Source: Rhodobacteraceae bacterium F11138 (GTDB lineage: Bacteria; Pseudomonadota; Alphaproteobacteria; Rhodobacterales; Rhodobacteraceae). From it: a DNA stretch of 64,000 nucleotides. A program made the translations under genes and the position numbers. Location: contig JAEKDP010000002.1 in NCBI GenBank assembly GCA_016521575.1, positions 658,098 to 722,097 of the forward strand, in the 5' to 3' direction. Below, in pieces: positions 43,929 through 51,911 of the stretch (positions are counted from its first letter, which is position 1; each line of letters begins with the position of its first letter). The notes beneath the pieces are model-generated. The model saw only the letters and a list, made by a program, of their open reading frames with translations, did not search any database and had not been told where the DNA came from.

Positions 43929-46055
43929 TCATTCGGCAGCGACCACCGACTGCTCCTCGTCTTCCGTGGCGTCTTCATCCTCGCCATCGCCGGCAAGGAA
44001 TTCAGGCAGATCATCCGCCTCTGTGTCGCCCCCGGCATCCATGGCGATATCGGCATCGGGATCGACCATGCGCAGCGGCTCCGGAAGCCAGCCGGTTTCG
44101 GCCAGCAGGCGCTCGGCCTCCTTGGCCATATCGCCCTTCTTCAGATGGTCGATGAGCTGCGCCGCCCGTTCGCCGGCGCCTTCGCGCACCGCCTCGATGA
44201 TCCGCGGCTTGGTCACGCGGCCGAGATAGTTGCCGACGGTCGGCCGCCAGCCCACCGCCACCATGTCGAGGCCCGTTGCCCGCGCCAGCCGGTCGGCCTG
44301 GGACAGGCGCACATCGAGCCCGTGCTGGCTGACGCCCATGCCGCCATAGGGGTTGGGCTTCTCGTGCAAGGCGTTGACGCCGAAGCTGATGCAATGGGCG
44401 AGCAACTCCATGCGGGTGTCGTCGTCCTGATCGGAGAGCCAGCCCCAGAGCGCCGCATCGTCAGCCGGGATGTGATCGCCCCAGCGTTCGTGCCGCTCGG
44501 CGATGGCGCGCGCCGAGACGCTTTCGCCGAGGTCGTCGGCTTGCGCCGGGAAATGAACTTCCCGGACATGGGCCTCGAGGCAGCCCTTGGTGGAGTGCGG
44601 CAGGAAGCAATCGGTGACCAGCCGATGCAGCAGCGCCGTCATCGCCACATGCGGGTTTATCGCCACGGCGTCGCGGAGCGCCAGCGTGCGATGCGCGGTC
44701 AGCTCGCTGACGAGGCGATCGGGCAGAGGCCGGATGATCTCAAGCTCATCCTCCTCCTCGGGTTCTGCCGCCCTACCGCCCACCGTGATGACAGCGCGCT
44801 GCATACCAGCAGACTCGCCGCCCTCGGGAGAACAACCATCGGCACCCTCCCCTTCCTGACCTTCCACAGCCTCGTCGTCGGCACGGACATAGCCGCGCTC
44901 GACGGCGAGCTGGCCGTCATGGCAGATGCTGACAAAGACACCGGCGCGGGCCATCTGATCGGCGTCGTAGCGCATCGGTCGGGTCTCGAAGGCTTCCAGC
45001 GCCTCCTCGATCTCGCCGAGCCGCGCGTCCACCTCGTCGGGCAGTTCGTCGGCCTCGGCATATTGCGCCTCCAACGCGTCGAACTCGTCGCGGAGCTTTT
45101 CGCGCTCGGCGCGTTCCTCGTCGGTCAGGTCGACCGTGGTGCCGGCCATGCGACGCATGCCGCTGGTATGACCATAGGGGAAATCCACCGCGACCTCGAT
45201 CCACTTCCAGCCTTCGCCGGCGATCGTCTCCGCCTCGGCCTTCAGCTTCTCGCCGGCCAGCCGGTCGAGCAGCACCGGCTCCTGGAGCCAACCGCCATCG
45301 TCCTGCTGGAAGAGATCGCGCAGCACATAGCCGCCCGCCGCCTCGTACGCCTCGATGCCGACAAAGAGCGCTCGCTTGTCGGAGGCGCGCACCGTGGTCT
45401 CGGTCAGCATGCGCCTGATGGTATAGGGCTCCTTCTGCCAGCCATCCTTGATCGCCTCCCAGACCTGTTCCTGCCGGGCATGGTCGTCGGAGACGGTGAA
45501 GGCCATGAGCTGTTCCAGCGTAATGCCGTCCCCGGCATAGACATCGAGCAGCGACGGCGAGACCGAGACCAGGCGCAGACGCTGCTTCACCACCTTGGCG
45601 TCGACGAAGAAGGCGGCGGCGATTTCCTCTTCGCTCATGCCCTTCTCACGAAGGACCTGGAAGGCGCGGAACTGGTCGAGCGGATGCAGCGGCGCGCGCT
45701 CGATATTCTCGGCCAGCGAGACCTCGTCGATCAGGATGTCGTCACTGGCCTCCGAGACGATACAGGGCACCGGCGTGGTCTTGTTCAGGCGCTTCTGTTT
45801 GACCAAAAGCTCCAGCGCGCGATAGCGGCGGCCGCCAGCCGGCACCTCGAAAAGGCCGGTTTCCTGACCGTCGGCGTCGAGCTCGGGCCGGACATGCAGG
45901 GACTGGATCAGCCCGCGCCGGGCGATGGACTCGGCCAGTTCCTCGACCGAGATGCCGGCCTTCATTCGCCGGACGTTGGACTGGCTGAGCACCAGCTTGT
46001 TGAAGGGGATGTCGCGCGAGGACGACAGGGTGATCTTCTGAGTGGCAGTGGCCAT
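43929..46055 (-). CDS. Large ParB/Spo0J-like DNA-binding protein
   Basis: The 708-residue protein has the ParB N-terminal CTP-binding/nuclease-like domain (IPFNKLVLSQSNVRRMKAG, LAESIARRGLIQSLHVRPEL, VPAGGRRYRALELL, and ENIERAPLHPLDQFRAF) and a helix-turn-helix part (GMSEEEIAAAFFVDAKVVKQ then RLRLVSVSPSLL). The remaining ~450 residues are acidic and include a long helical stretch. It is much larger than chromosomal ParB (about 300 residues) and no ParA is encoded in the window. A KorB-like role as a regulator binding many sites is a reasonable alternative to partition. Headed by structured leader copy B. Confidence 0.88.
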   Translation of the reverse strand: MATATQKITLSSSRDIPFNKLVLSQSNVRRMKAGISVEELAESIARRGLIQSLHVRPELDADGQETGLFEVPAGGRRYRALELLVKQKRLNKTTPVPCIVSEASDDILIDEVSLAENIERAPLHPLDQFRAFQVLREKGMSEEEIAAAFFVDAKVVKQRLRLVSVSPSLLDVYAGDGITLEQLMAFTVSDDHARQEQVWEAIKDGWQKEPYTIRRMLTETTVRASDKRALFVGIEAYEAAGGYVLRDLFQQDDGGWLQEPVLLDRLAGEKLKAEAETIAGEGWKWIEVAVDFPYGHTSGMRRMAGTTVDLTDEERAEREKLRDEFDALEAQYAEADELPDEVDARLGEIEEALEAFETRPMRYDADQMARAGVFVSICHDGQLAVERGYVRADDEAVEGQEGEGADGCSPEGGESAGMQRAVITVGGRAAEPEEEDELEIIRPLPDRLVSELTAHRTLALRDAVAINPHVAMTALLHRLVTDCFLPHSTKGCLEAHVREVHFPAQADDLGESVSARAIAERHERWGDHIPADDAALWGWLSDQDDDTRMELLAHCISFGVNALHEKPNPYGGMGVSQHGLDVRLSQADRLARATGLDMVAVGWRPTVGNYLGRVTKPRIIEAVREGAGERAAQLIDHLKKGDMAKEAERLLAETGWLPEPLRMVDPDADIAMDAGGDTEADDLPEFLAGDGEDEDATEDEEQSVVAAE

Positions 46056-46068
46056 GTCAGTATCTCCA

Positions 46069-46112
46069 TGACGGACGCCGGGGAGCCTCTCTCTCCGGCA
46101 ACCAGCCCGTCA
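46069..46112 (-). promoter_or_regulatory. Structured leader element, copy B
   Basis: On the minus strand TGACGGG pairs with TCCGTCA (the last pair is G-U) and GCCGG with CCGGC around a loop holding AGAGAGAGG. The 3' arm runs directly into TGGAG, the ribosome binding site of the ParB-like gene. The same two stems occur in copies A and C. Confidence 0.66.
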
Positions 46113-46171
46113 CGAAGCCCCCACCCTCCTTTCCCTCTCTAGGCCGAGCCGCGGATGAACGCGCAGACCCA

Positions 46172-46660
46172 TCAGAGCTCGCCGCGGGCGCTCAGGCTGG
46201 TCTCCCGGCCAGCCCCGGCTATGATGTGGTCGTGCAGTATCACCCCCAGGGACGCACAGGCGTTTCGGATTTCCTTGGTCATCGCGAGGTCGGCCGCCGA
46301 GGGCTCAGGATCGCCGGCCGGATGATTGTGGACGATGATCAGCGCCGAGGCATTGAGCGCCAGGCAGCGCCGAAGCACCTCCCGAGGATAGACCGGGACA
46401 TGATCGACCGTGCCGATGGCGAGGCATTCGTCAGAGATCAGCCGGTTCCTCCGGTCGAGATAGAGGACATGGAAGCGCTCCACATCACCTCTGATGGTGA
46501 GGGCGCAATAGTCGAGCACCGCCTGCCAGGACGACAGGACAGGGTTCTGATTGAGGTGGCGCAGCAGGATCTGCCGGGCCTCGTAGACTACGGCCTGCTC
46601 CTGGGCCGAGAACCGGAGCGGCTGTGCTTCGATGGCGGGTGTTCTCGTGTTTCGTATCAT
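46172..46660 (-). CDS. radC: RadC-like JAB-domain protein
   Basis: The 162-residue protein has the JAMM metal site: HNHPAGDPEPSAAD (His111, His113, Asp124), preceded by FHVLYLDRRNRLISDECLAI, and ends LGVILHDHIIAGAGRETSLS. This is the MPN/JAB domain of RadC; the usual N-terminal helix-hairpin-helix part is shortened. RadC-like proteins are common in mobile elements beside ArdC; the reaction is unknown. The start at 46660 follows GGAG; a degenerate copy of the shared leader lies upstream. Confidence 0.9.
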   Translation of the reverse strand: MIRNTRTPAIEAQPLRFSAQEQAVVYEARQILLRHLNQNPVLSSWQAVLDYCALTIRGDVERFHVLYLDRRNRLISDECLAIGTVDHVPVYPREVLRRCLALNASALIIVHNHPAGDPEPSAADLAMTKEIRNACASLGVILHDHIIAGAGRETSLSARGEL

Positions 46661-46673
46661 GGTGCTGTTCTCC

Positions 46674-46712
46674 GACGGGCAGCCGGCCGGGCGCCGAACT
46701 TTCACCGCGTCA
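46674..46712 (-). promoter_or_regulatory. Degenerate copy of the structured leader (copy E)
   Basis: On the minus strand GTGACGCGG at one side and CCCGTC at the other keep the outer ends of the shared leader, and the ribosome binding site GGAG follows the 3' arm directly. The inner stem differs from copies A-C, so this copy is less certain. Confidence 0.4.
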
Positions 46713-46770
46713 CGAGGAGAAGCGCCGCCCTCTTCCTTCGAAGAGCGCGGCGCGGAACCTGCAGAACCCC

Positions 46771-47166
46771 TCAGGAACGCGGGGACTCCGTGTCGAGGCG
46801 TGTTCCGCCTGACAGGCGGCCCGAGCGATAAAGCAGGCGCTCGGCATCGCGAATGCTGCCGGTTTCGCGGGCGGTCTCGGCCCAGACCGAGATCGGCACG
46901 TCCCCCGTGAACAGCAGATCCCGCTCGATACCCATGCCGAAGGGCAGCCGGATCGAGCGCAGTTCATTGAGGCTCCAGGAGCCAAGCTCGGGGTAGCCAA
47001 TGTCGGCCAGTCCAAACATGATGTCGCCGTCCTCGTCGAGCTCGGTCGCGAGCCAGACACCGGCGCCAAAGGGATTGAAGAACTTCACGACCGGAATGTG
47101 GTCGGTATTAGCCTGGCGACCATTGGCCAAAAGCTGCGCACGTTGTGACGCCGTCAGGAGGATCAT
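46771..47166 (-). CDS. DUF2958 protein
   Basis: The 131-residue protein MILLTASQRAQLLANGRQAN contains VVKFFNPFGAGVWLATELDE, DIMFGLADIGYPELGSWSLN and LPFGMGIERDLLFTGDVPIS, the DUF2958 family. It is a constant neighbour of ArdC and RadC in mobile elements; the function is unknown. Its start overlaps the ArdC stop by 4 bases (ATGA), so it is translated with ArdC. Confidence 0.93.
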   Translation of the reverse strand: MILLTASQRAQLLANGRQANTDHIPVVKFFNPFGAGVWLATELDEDGDIMFGLADIGYPELGSWSLNELRSIRLPFGMGIERDLLFTGDVPISVWAETARETGSIRDAERLLYRSGRLSGGTRLDTESPRS

Positions 47167-48125
47167 GCCGCAGCCCTCCCTTCCGTCGAGGTCTGCCGCT
47201 CAACATCGGTGCTGTCGTCAGGCAGATGGGCCAGCAGCCAGTCGGCCGCCTTGCTGGCCTGCGAGGCTGCACGTACGATGGCGCGGGAATCCTCGCGCAT
47301 CACCTCCAGCCAGGAGCCGATGTAATCGGCGTGGCGCACCGTCGGGACGATCCCAAGCGAGGCGCAACAGAACGCGCTCGAAATCTCGGCGATCAGTTCC
47401 TCGAAGGCGTATTTCTTCGTGCCGAAACCGCCCGAGAAGTCCCGCCCCAACCGTGAGGCATGTCCAGTCGCGTGCCCCATCTCGTGCAGTGCGGTCCGGT
47501 GCCAGTTGATCGGCTCAAAATAAGCCTGCGGAGGTGGCACCTGCACATAGTCGAGCGCGGGGACATAGAAGGCGCGGTTACCACCGATCCGGAAGTCGAT
47601 ACCGGTCGCCGCGATCAATGCCTCGACCCGCGGCTCGATCAGCCCGGGCGGCGGTGGCGGTGCCTCGACGGCGATGTCGTCGGGCAGACCCTCGCATTGC
47701 GCCGCGTTGAACACGGTGAAGCGCTTCAGGAAGGGGATGCTGTTTGCGTCCTCCCCGGTCTCCCGGGCGCGGCGCTTCTCGTCTTCAGGCGTGAAACGGT
47801 CGGCATAGACGACGGTTGTGCCCCGCTCACCCTTGCGGACATTGCCGCCGAGCGACAGCGCCTGGCGGAAGGTCAGCCAGTGCTGGGTTGGATAGCCCTG
47901 CTGGATCACGGCGCCCCAGAGGATCAGGACATTGATCCCGGAATATTGCCGACCCGTGCTGGCGTTGCACGGCATGGCGAGCGGCGCCTGAACCGCCGCC
48001 GTTCCCCAGGGCTGGACCCAGGGCAGCCGGCCTTCCTCCAGCTCGGCGATGATCTTGTCGGTGATGTCGTCATAAAAGTTGGTGCGCGGGCCGCTTTTGC
48101 GGGCCGCGTGATGCTCACTGGTCAT
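47163..48125 (-). CDS. ardC: ArdC-type antirestriction protein
   Basis: The 320-residue protein has an N-terminal ssDNA-binding domain (YDDITDKIIAELEEGRLPWV, NASTGRQYSGINVLILWGA) and a C-terminal zincin-like metallopeptidase domain with HEMGHATGH at residues 214-222 and a downstream Glu (AFEELIAEISSAFCC). ArdC proteins protect incoming single-stranded element DNA from host restriction; a peptidase activity has been suggested. It is headed by structured leader copy C. Length and motifs are normal. Confidence 0.94.
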   Translation of the reverse strand: MTSEHHAARKSGPRTNFYDDITDKIIAELEEGRLPWVQPWGTAAVQAPLAMPCNASTGRQYSGINVLILWGAVIQQGYPTQHWLTFRQALSLGGNVRKGERGTTVVYADRFTPEDEKRRARETGEDANSIPFLKRFTVFNAAQCEGLPDDIAVEAPPPPPGLIEPRVEALIAATGIDFRIGGNRAFYVPALDYVQVPPPQAYFEPINWHRTALHEMGHATGHASRLGRDFSGGFGTKKYAFEELIAEISSAFCCASLGIVPTVRHADYIGSWLEVMREDSRAIVRAASQASKAADWLLAHLPDDSTDVERQTSTEGRAAA

Positions 48126-48485
48126 CGGGATGATCTCCGCGACGGGCGCCGGAGGCCTCTCCTCCAGCCCTTAACCCGTCACGGAAAACCCGCCCGCACT
48201 TTCACTCTCAGGGGGCGTTGCGGGGTCTCCCCGCTGATGGGGGTGTGTCGGCAACGCCAGTGCCGACCAGGGGGAAGGCTTTCCCCCAGACAATCCTCGC
48301 ATTCAGCCGAGCCAGGCATAAAGGGGCAAAAGCCACCACTCGCGAGCCCCAACCCCCGACGTGTTGTAATCCCCAGGAGATCTGCGCTTATCTGACTCGC
48401 AATCGCGGTGCCTGCTTTGCAGCGCCAGACGCCTTCCTTCCTGAGGGCTCGGGCTCAAAGCCAACGGGCAATAAAAGAGGACCAG
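48126..48485. other. Divergent intergenic region between ardC and the H-NS gene
   Basis: Besides leader copy C at 48140-48181, this region holds GTCGGCA and TGCCGAC around a 7-base loop (48247-48267) and GGGGGAA-GGCT-TTCCCCC (48270-48287), both exact stems. They would lie upstream of the H-NS gene. No small gene is convincing here. GAGG just before 48486 is the H-NS ribosome binding site. Confidence 0.5.
48140..48181 (-). promoter_or_regulatory. Structured leader element, copy C
   Basis: On the minus strand TGACGGG pairs with CCCGTCG (the first pair is U-G) and GCTGG with CCGGC (one U-G pair), around a loop with AGGAGAGG. The 3' arm is followed by CGGAG, the ribosome binding site of ardC. 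The base changes keep the pairing, which argues for a selected RNA structure. Confidence 0.67.
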
Positions 48486-48803
48486 ATGACGGATATCGAT
48501 CTTAAAGCCTTGTCGCTCCCCGAACTGAAGCAGTTGCAAAAGAATGTTGCGAAGGCCATCGCCAGTTTCGAGGACCGTCGCAAGGCCGAGGCCCGCGCCA
48601 AGGTTGACGACTTGGCCCGCGAACTCGGTTTCAGCTTCGACGAGCTTGCGGAAGCGGCTCCCACCCGGAAACGCGCGACCTCTGCGCCCAAGTACCGCCA
48701 TCCGGAGAACGCCGAAATCACCTGGTCCGGGCGTGGGCGCAAACCGGCATGGATCGCCGAGGCGCTGGCTTCGGGAAAATCGCTCGAGGATTTTGCGATC
48801 TGA
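48486..48803 (+). CDS. H-NS-like nucleoid protein
   Basis: The 105-residue protein has an N-terminal coiled oligomerisation part (MTDIDLKALSLPELKQLQKN, then VAKAIASFEDRRKAEARAKV) and the C-terminal H-NS DNA-binding motif KYRHPENAEITWSGRGRKPA followed by WI. Proteins of this type silence AT-rich acquired DNA. On a mobile element it may hide the incoming genes from the host, or silence the AT-richer defence genes further right. The ATG at 48486 has GAGG 6 bases upstream. It starts the rightward gene group. Confidence 0.92.
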   Translation: MTDIDLKALSLPELKQLQKNVAKAIASFEDRRKAEARAKVDDLARELGFSFDELAEAAPTRKRATSAPKYRHPENAEITWSGRGRKPAWIAEALASGKSLEDFAI

Positions 48804-48818
48804 TCGGGGAGACCTGCC

Positions 48819-49436
48819 TTGTACCAGCCCGCGAATGCCGTCCGCCTGCATGTCTCTCTGGCGGAGATTGACCCGCCGATCTGGCGGCGACTTGTCGTGC
48901 CGTCGGACTGGACGCTCGACAGGCTGCATCTGGTGCTGCAGGCCGCGTTCAGCTGGACCGACAGCCATCTGCATGAGTTCCGGATCGGCGGGCTGCGCTA
49001 TGGCGACCCCGATCAGCTTGAGGGTGGTTTCGGGGGCCCGCAGACCTTCGACTACACTGAGGTCAGGCTGGCGGATTTCACCGGCCAGGATCTGACCTTC
49101 ACTTATCTCTATGACTTTGGCGATGACTGGACCCATGTGATCCGGATCGAGGAGTGGCTGTCCCTCGATCCCCTGCCCCGCCAAGCAGAATGCACCGAAG
49201 GTGCCCGTGCCCGGCCGCCCGAGGACGTCGGCGGCCCCTGGTCCTATGCCGATTTCCTCGAGACCATCCGCGACCCGAACCATGAAGACCATATGTCCAC
49301 CCTTCGCTGGGCCGGCGGGCATTTCGACCCGGACTGGTTCGACATTGAGCTGATCAACAAGGATCTGCGCAACACCTTCCGCAAGAACACCAGCCGACGC
49401 CTGCATCAGCCCAAGCCAAAGTCTTCTGGTCAGTGA
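48819..49436 (+). CDS. pRiA4b ORF-3 family protein
   Basis: The 205-residue protein shows the family pattern: VRLHVSLAEIDPPIWRRLVV, DWTLDRLHLVLQAAFSWTDS, HLHEFRIGG, FTYLYDFGDDWTHVIRIEEW and ARPPEDVGGPWSYADFLETI. These proteins are common on plasmids and conjugative elements; no function is established. It begins with TTG at 48819, with GGGGAGA upstream, 15 bases after the H-NS stop, so the two are probably one operon. Confidence 0.92.
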   Translation: MYQPANAVRLHVSLAEIDPPIWRRLVVPSDWTLDRLHLVLQAAFSWTDSHLHEFRIGGLRYGDPDQLEGGFGGPQTFDYTEVRLADFTGQDLTFTYLYDFGDDWTHVIRIEEWLSLDPLPRQAECTEGARARPPEDVGGPWSYADFLETIRDPNHEDHMSTLRWAGGHFDPDWFDIELINKDLRNTFRKNTSRRLHQPKPKSSGQ

Positions 49437-49763
49437 ACGCGGAGGGTTCGGCCCTCAATGCGCTGCCAGGGCCTGGATGCCCCTCCTCTTGCCGGCATCA
49501 CCAGTGTTGCAGCGCCTCAGCGGTATGTCGGGTTGTCTGCACCGCAAATGCTGCACTGATGTCGCGTTCTTTCCAGTAGCTTTGCCTGGCGTGGGGACTC
49601 GCGCACAAAAGGCCCAAGCCCCTGCACCCTATCCATTCATGCGCTCCCAAAAGTCTCCCCGATCCAACGCTCCCGTCCGATTTGCGCTCTATGCTATCCG
49701 TCTCCCCGACAACCGGCTGCGCGCCCTTCTCCCATCTACGCGATCATGTTTCATTCCGGGATC
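49437..49763. other. Intergenic region, no gene seen
   Basis: A plus-strand frame at 49477-49767 is open but has no ribosome binding site, no domain and an unusual Pro/Arg/Cys composition, so I do not call it. Base composition drops slightly from 49550 onward. This may be where the conserved backbone gives way to cargo. Confidence 0.45.
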
Positions 49764-50027
49764 ATGAACACGGCGTTTCTCTTGATAGCGATGTATTCCG
49801 GGCGACCGATCATTCCTGCGGAGGATGTCGCCAGGGATTTTTTCGGCCTGAGCACCGATAAGTTCATCCGCAAAGTCTCGGCTGGTTCCATCGTCCTCCC
49901 CCTCGTCCGCATGGAAGCGTCCCAGAAATGCGCCAAAGGCGTCCATATCGATGATCTGGCCGAGTACCTGGACAAGAGGCGGGCTGCAGCCGTCAAGGAA
50001 TGCCTGCAACTGCAGGGTCTTCGGTAG
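49764..50027 (+). CDS. PrtN-like transcriptional activator
   Basis: The 87-residue protein MNTAFLLIAMYSGRPIIPAE and DVARDFFGLSTDKFIRKVSA, SIVLPLVRMEASQKCAKGVH, IDDLAEYLDKRRAAAVKECL match the pyocin activator PrtN family over the full length. In Pseudomonas PrtN turns on pyocin genes after RecA-mediated loss of a repressor. No pyocin or phage-tail genes are in this window, so its targets here are unknown. The ATG at 49764 is chosen to fit the family N-terminus. Confidence 0.85.
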   Translation: MNTAFLLIAMYSGRPIIPAEDVARDFFGLSTDKFIRKVSAGSIVLPLVRMEASQKCAKGVHIDDLAEYLDKRRAAAVKECLQLQGLR

Positions 50028-50115
50028 ACGTGTTCCCCTCTGAAAATCGCCGAAGGCCAACCTGCTACCCACGGCACGAAGCCACCACCCTCTTCATCTC
50101 GCCCAACAGTACGGA

Positions 50116-50152
50116 TTGAATTCTGTTAGAAAACTGCGTATATTTCTGACAG
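50116..50152 (+). promoter_or_regulatory. abiE promoter with overlapping inverted repeat operator
   Basis: A good sigma-70-type promoter, TTGAAT (50116-50121), 17-base spacer and TATATT (50139-50144), is overlapped by CTGTTAGAAA (50123-50132) and TTTCTGACAG (50143-50152), inverted repeats matching at 9 of 10 positions. AbiEi antitoxins repress their own promoter by binding inverted repeats, so this is the likely operator. The second arm touches the ribosome binding site AGGAGA. Confidence 0.7.
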
Positions 50153-50159
50153 GAGAACA

Positions 50160-50756
50160 ATGATGCAGCACCTTGCAGAACAGATATTGACCCACGCAGA
50201 GGGACTTCCGGAAGGAGCACCACTTGCCGCAAAGGGCCTGCTGCACCTCGGCAGCCGTGCCGGTGTGGATCAGGCCTTGTCGCGCCTTGCCGAGCGCGGC
50301 CAGTTGATCCGTGCCGGACGCGGCGTTTACCTGCGACCGATCAAAAGCCGGTTTGGAACGCGCGCTCCGTCCGTGGAACAGGCCGTCGAGGCCCTCGCGG
50401 CGCAACGTGGCGAAGTCATCGTTCCAACCGGCGCCGCCGAAGCGAATGCGCTCGGGTTGACAACGCAAGTGCCTGTTCGCTCCGTGTATCTGACCTCGGG
50501 TCGCAGCCGCACGCTCTCCTTGGGCAAACAACTCGTCGAACTGCGCCACGCCCCCCGATGGCAGCTTGCCCTCGGGAAGCGGCCGGCAGGCAGTGCCGTT
50601 CGCGCCCTGGCCTGGCTCGGGCCGGAACAGGCGGAATCCGCGCTCAGATCGCTGAAGCAAAAACTGCCCGCAGCGGCGTTTGACGAATTGGTAACCGCCG
50701 CACCGCAGTTCCCGACCTGGCTTGCACGCAGTGTCGGAAAGGCGGCGCATGTCTGA
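50160..50756 (+). CDS. abiEi: AbiEi-type antitoxin and autorepressor (type IV TA)
   Basis: The 198-residue protein has a winged helix N-terminus (LAAKGLLHLGSRAGVDQALS, RLAERGQLIRAGRGVYLRPI; residues 20-65) and the AbiEi/DUF6088 C-terminal domain (VEQAVEALAAQRGEVIVPTG, GLTTQVPVRSVYLTSGRSRT). It should counteract the AbiEii nucleotidyltransferase and repress the operon. A second ATG at 50163 is better spaced from AGGAGA and may be the real start. The stop lies inside the toxin gene (8-base overlap). Confidence 0.9.
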   Translation: MMQHLAEQILTHAEGLPEGAPLAAKGLLHLGSRAGVDQALSRLAERGQLIRAGRGVYLRPIKSRFGTRAPSVEQAVEALAAQRGEVIVPTGAAEANALGLTTQVPVRSVYLTSGRSRTLSLGKQLVELRHAPRWQLALGKRPAGSAVRALAWLGPEQAESALRSLKQKLPAAAFDELVTAAPQFPTWLARSVGKAAHV

Positions 50757-51783
50757 GCCCTTCCTGTCGTTGTCGTCTGCAGACCGCAAGGAGGCCCTGT
50801 CCGTAGCTGCAGATCGCTCCGGGCGGCCCGCGCACCTGCTGGAAAAGGACGTCTGGGTTGTCTGGGCCCTTCAGACCCTCTTCAGTTCCGAGCTTGGTGA
50901 GCACCTCGTATTCAAGGGCGGAACCTCCCTTTCCAAAGCCTATGGGGTGATCCAGCGCTTTTCTGAAGATGTTGATCTGACCTATGACATTCGGGCAGTC
51001 GCGCCTGATCTGGTGGGCGACCGCGCCGAAGCCCTGCCAATCACACGCAGCGAGGAGAAGCGCTGGTCGAAAGCTGTCCGGGATCGATTGCCGAGATGGG
51101 TCGTCGAAACGACGCAGCCTTTGATCCAGGACGCCATTGCAGCGCAAGGGCTCCCCGCCTCGACACGGGCAGATGGCGACAAGCTTTTCATCGATTACGA
51201 AGCTGCCTCTTCTGGCTCCGGCTATGTCGCCCCGAGCGTCATGCTGGAATTCGGTGCGAGGTCGACGGGCGAACCGGCGAGCCTGCGTGACGTCTCCTGC
51301 GACGCAAACGGGCTGATTGAGGGCGTGACTTTTCCGACCGCGACACCGCGCGTAATGCATGCCGAGCGGACCTTTTGGGAGAAAGCCACGGCGATCCATG
51401 TCTTCTGCGTCCAGGGACGGCTCCGCGGGGAGCGCTTCGCGCGCCATTGGCATGACCTGGTACGCCTCGATGATGCAGGCATCGCAGATCTGGCCATTTC
51501 CGACCGAGACCTCGCCTCAGCAGTCGCGCGGCACAAGCGTATGTTCTTCCCGGAGAAGACGGCCGGCGGAACACCCGTGGACTATGAAGCCGCGGTTCAT
51601 GGCAATCTGCAACTGGTCCCAAACGGCGAGGCTCGCACCGCGCTCGCGGCTGACTACGCGCATATGGTCGACGACGGCCTATTGCTTGAAGACGCTGAGC
51701 GTTTCGACGACCTCATCGAACGTTGCGCATCCATTGCCGAGCGCGCAAAGCTCGAAGCAAAAAACCATCGCGTCCGCACCTGA
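50749..51783 (+). CDS. abiEii: AbiEii-type nucleotidyltransferase toxin
   Basis: The 344-residue protein has the DNA polymerase-beta-like site LVFKGGTSLSKAYGVIQRFS followed by EDVDLTYD (residues about 55-85), and the conserved HAERTFWEKATAIHVFCVQG later. AbiEii/AbiGii toxins transfer nucleotides to tRNA or other RNA and stop growth upon phage infection (abortive infection). The ATG at 50749 overlaps the antitoxin stop. Length is within the family's range and all key acidic residues (S-E-D-V-D) are present, so it looks functional. Confidence 0.92.
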   Translation: MSEPFLSLSSADRKEALSVAADRSGRPAHLLEKDVWVVWALQTLFSSELGEHLVFKGGTSLSKAYGVIQRFSEDVDLTYDIRAVAPDLVGDRAEALPITRSEEKRWSKAVRDRLPRWVVETTQPLIQDAIAAQGLPASTRADGDKLFIDYEAASSGSGYVAPSVMLEFGARSTGEPASLRDVSCDANGLIEGVTFPTATPRVMHAERTFWEKATAIHVFCVQGRLRGERFARHWHDLVRLDDAGIADLAISDRDLASAVARHKRMFFPEKTAGGTPVDYEAAVHGNLQLVPNGEARTALAADYAHMVDDGLLLEDAERFDDLIERCASIAERAKLEAKNHRVRT

Positions 51784-51911
51784 GCAGGTGGGCATACAGA
51801 TTTCACACCAGATAGCGGAGATCCGATGTTCTTGGCAATGTCACGTCTTGACGCAATGCCAAGTGTCGTTTTGACTTCAAATCTGTATTTCATCCTGCAT
51901 CCGAGGCGCGC

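Larger units (their letters stand above)
5307..49436. mobile_element. Conjugative element backbone (ICE or plasmid)
   Basis: This span holds a complete set for conjugation: relaxase, coupling protein, ten mating-pore genes, pilin peptidase, lytic transglycosylase and a candidate oriT. It also holds a replication initiator with iterons, an excisionase-like protein with its control genes, and the usual accessory set (ArdC, RadC, DUF2958, DUF736 twice, DUF2493, ParB, methylase-helicase). The limits given are those of recognisable backbone genes, not real ends: no attachment site, integrase or terminal repeat was found. Cargo is present at 16.3-22.7 kb and probably beyond 49.4 kb. Confidence 0.65.

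Noticed and set aside
44145-46142. Open plus-strand frame of 665 codons
   Set aside because: It is antisense to the ParB-like gene, with no ribosome binding site or family resemblance.
48303-49406. Open minus-strand frame of 367 codons
   Set aside because: It is antisense to the H-NS and pRiA4b ORF-3 genes, both of which are clear family members.
49477-49767. 96-codon plus-strand frame
   Set aside because: No ribosome binding site, no domain and atypical composition; it overlaps the PrtN-like gene start.
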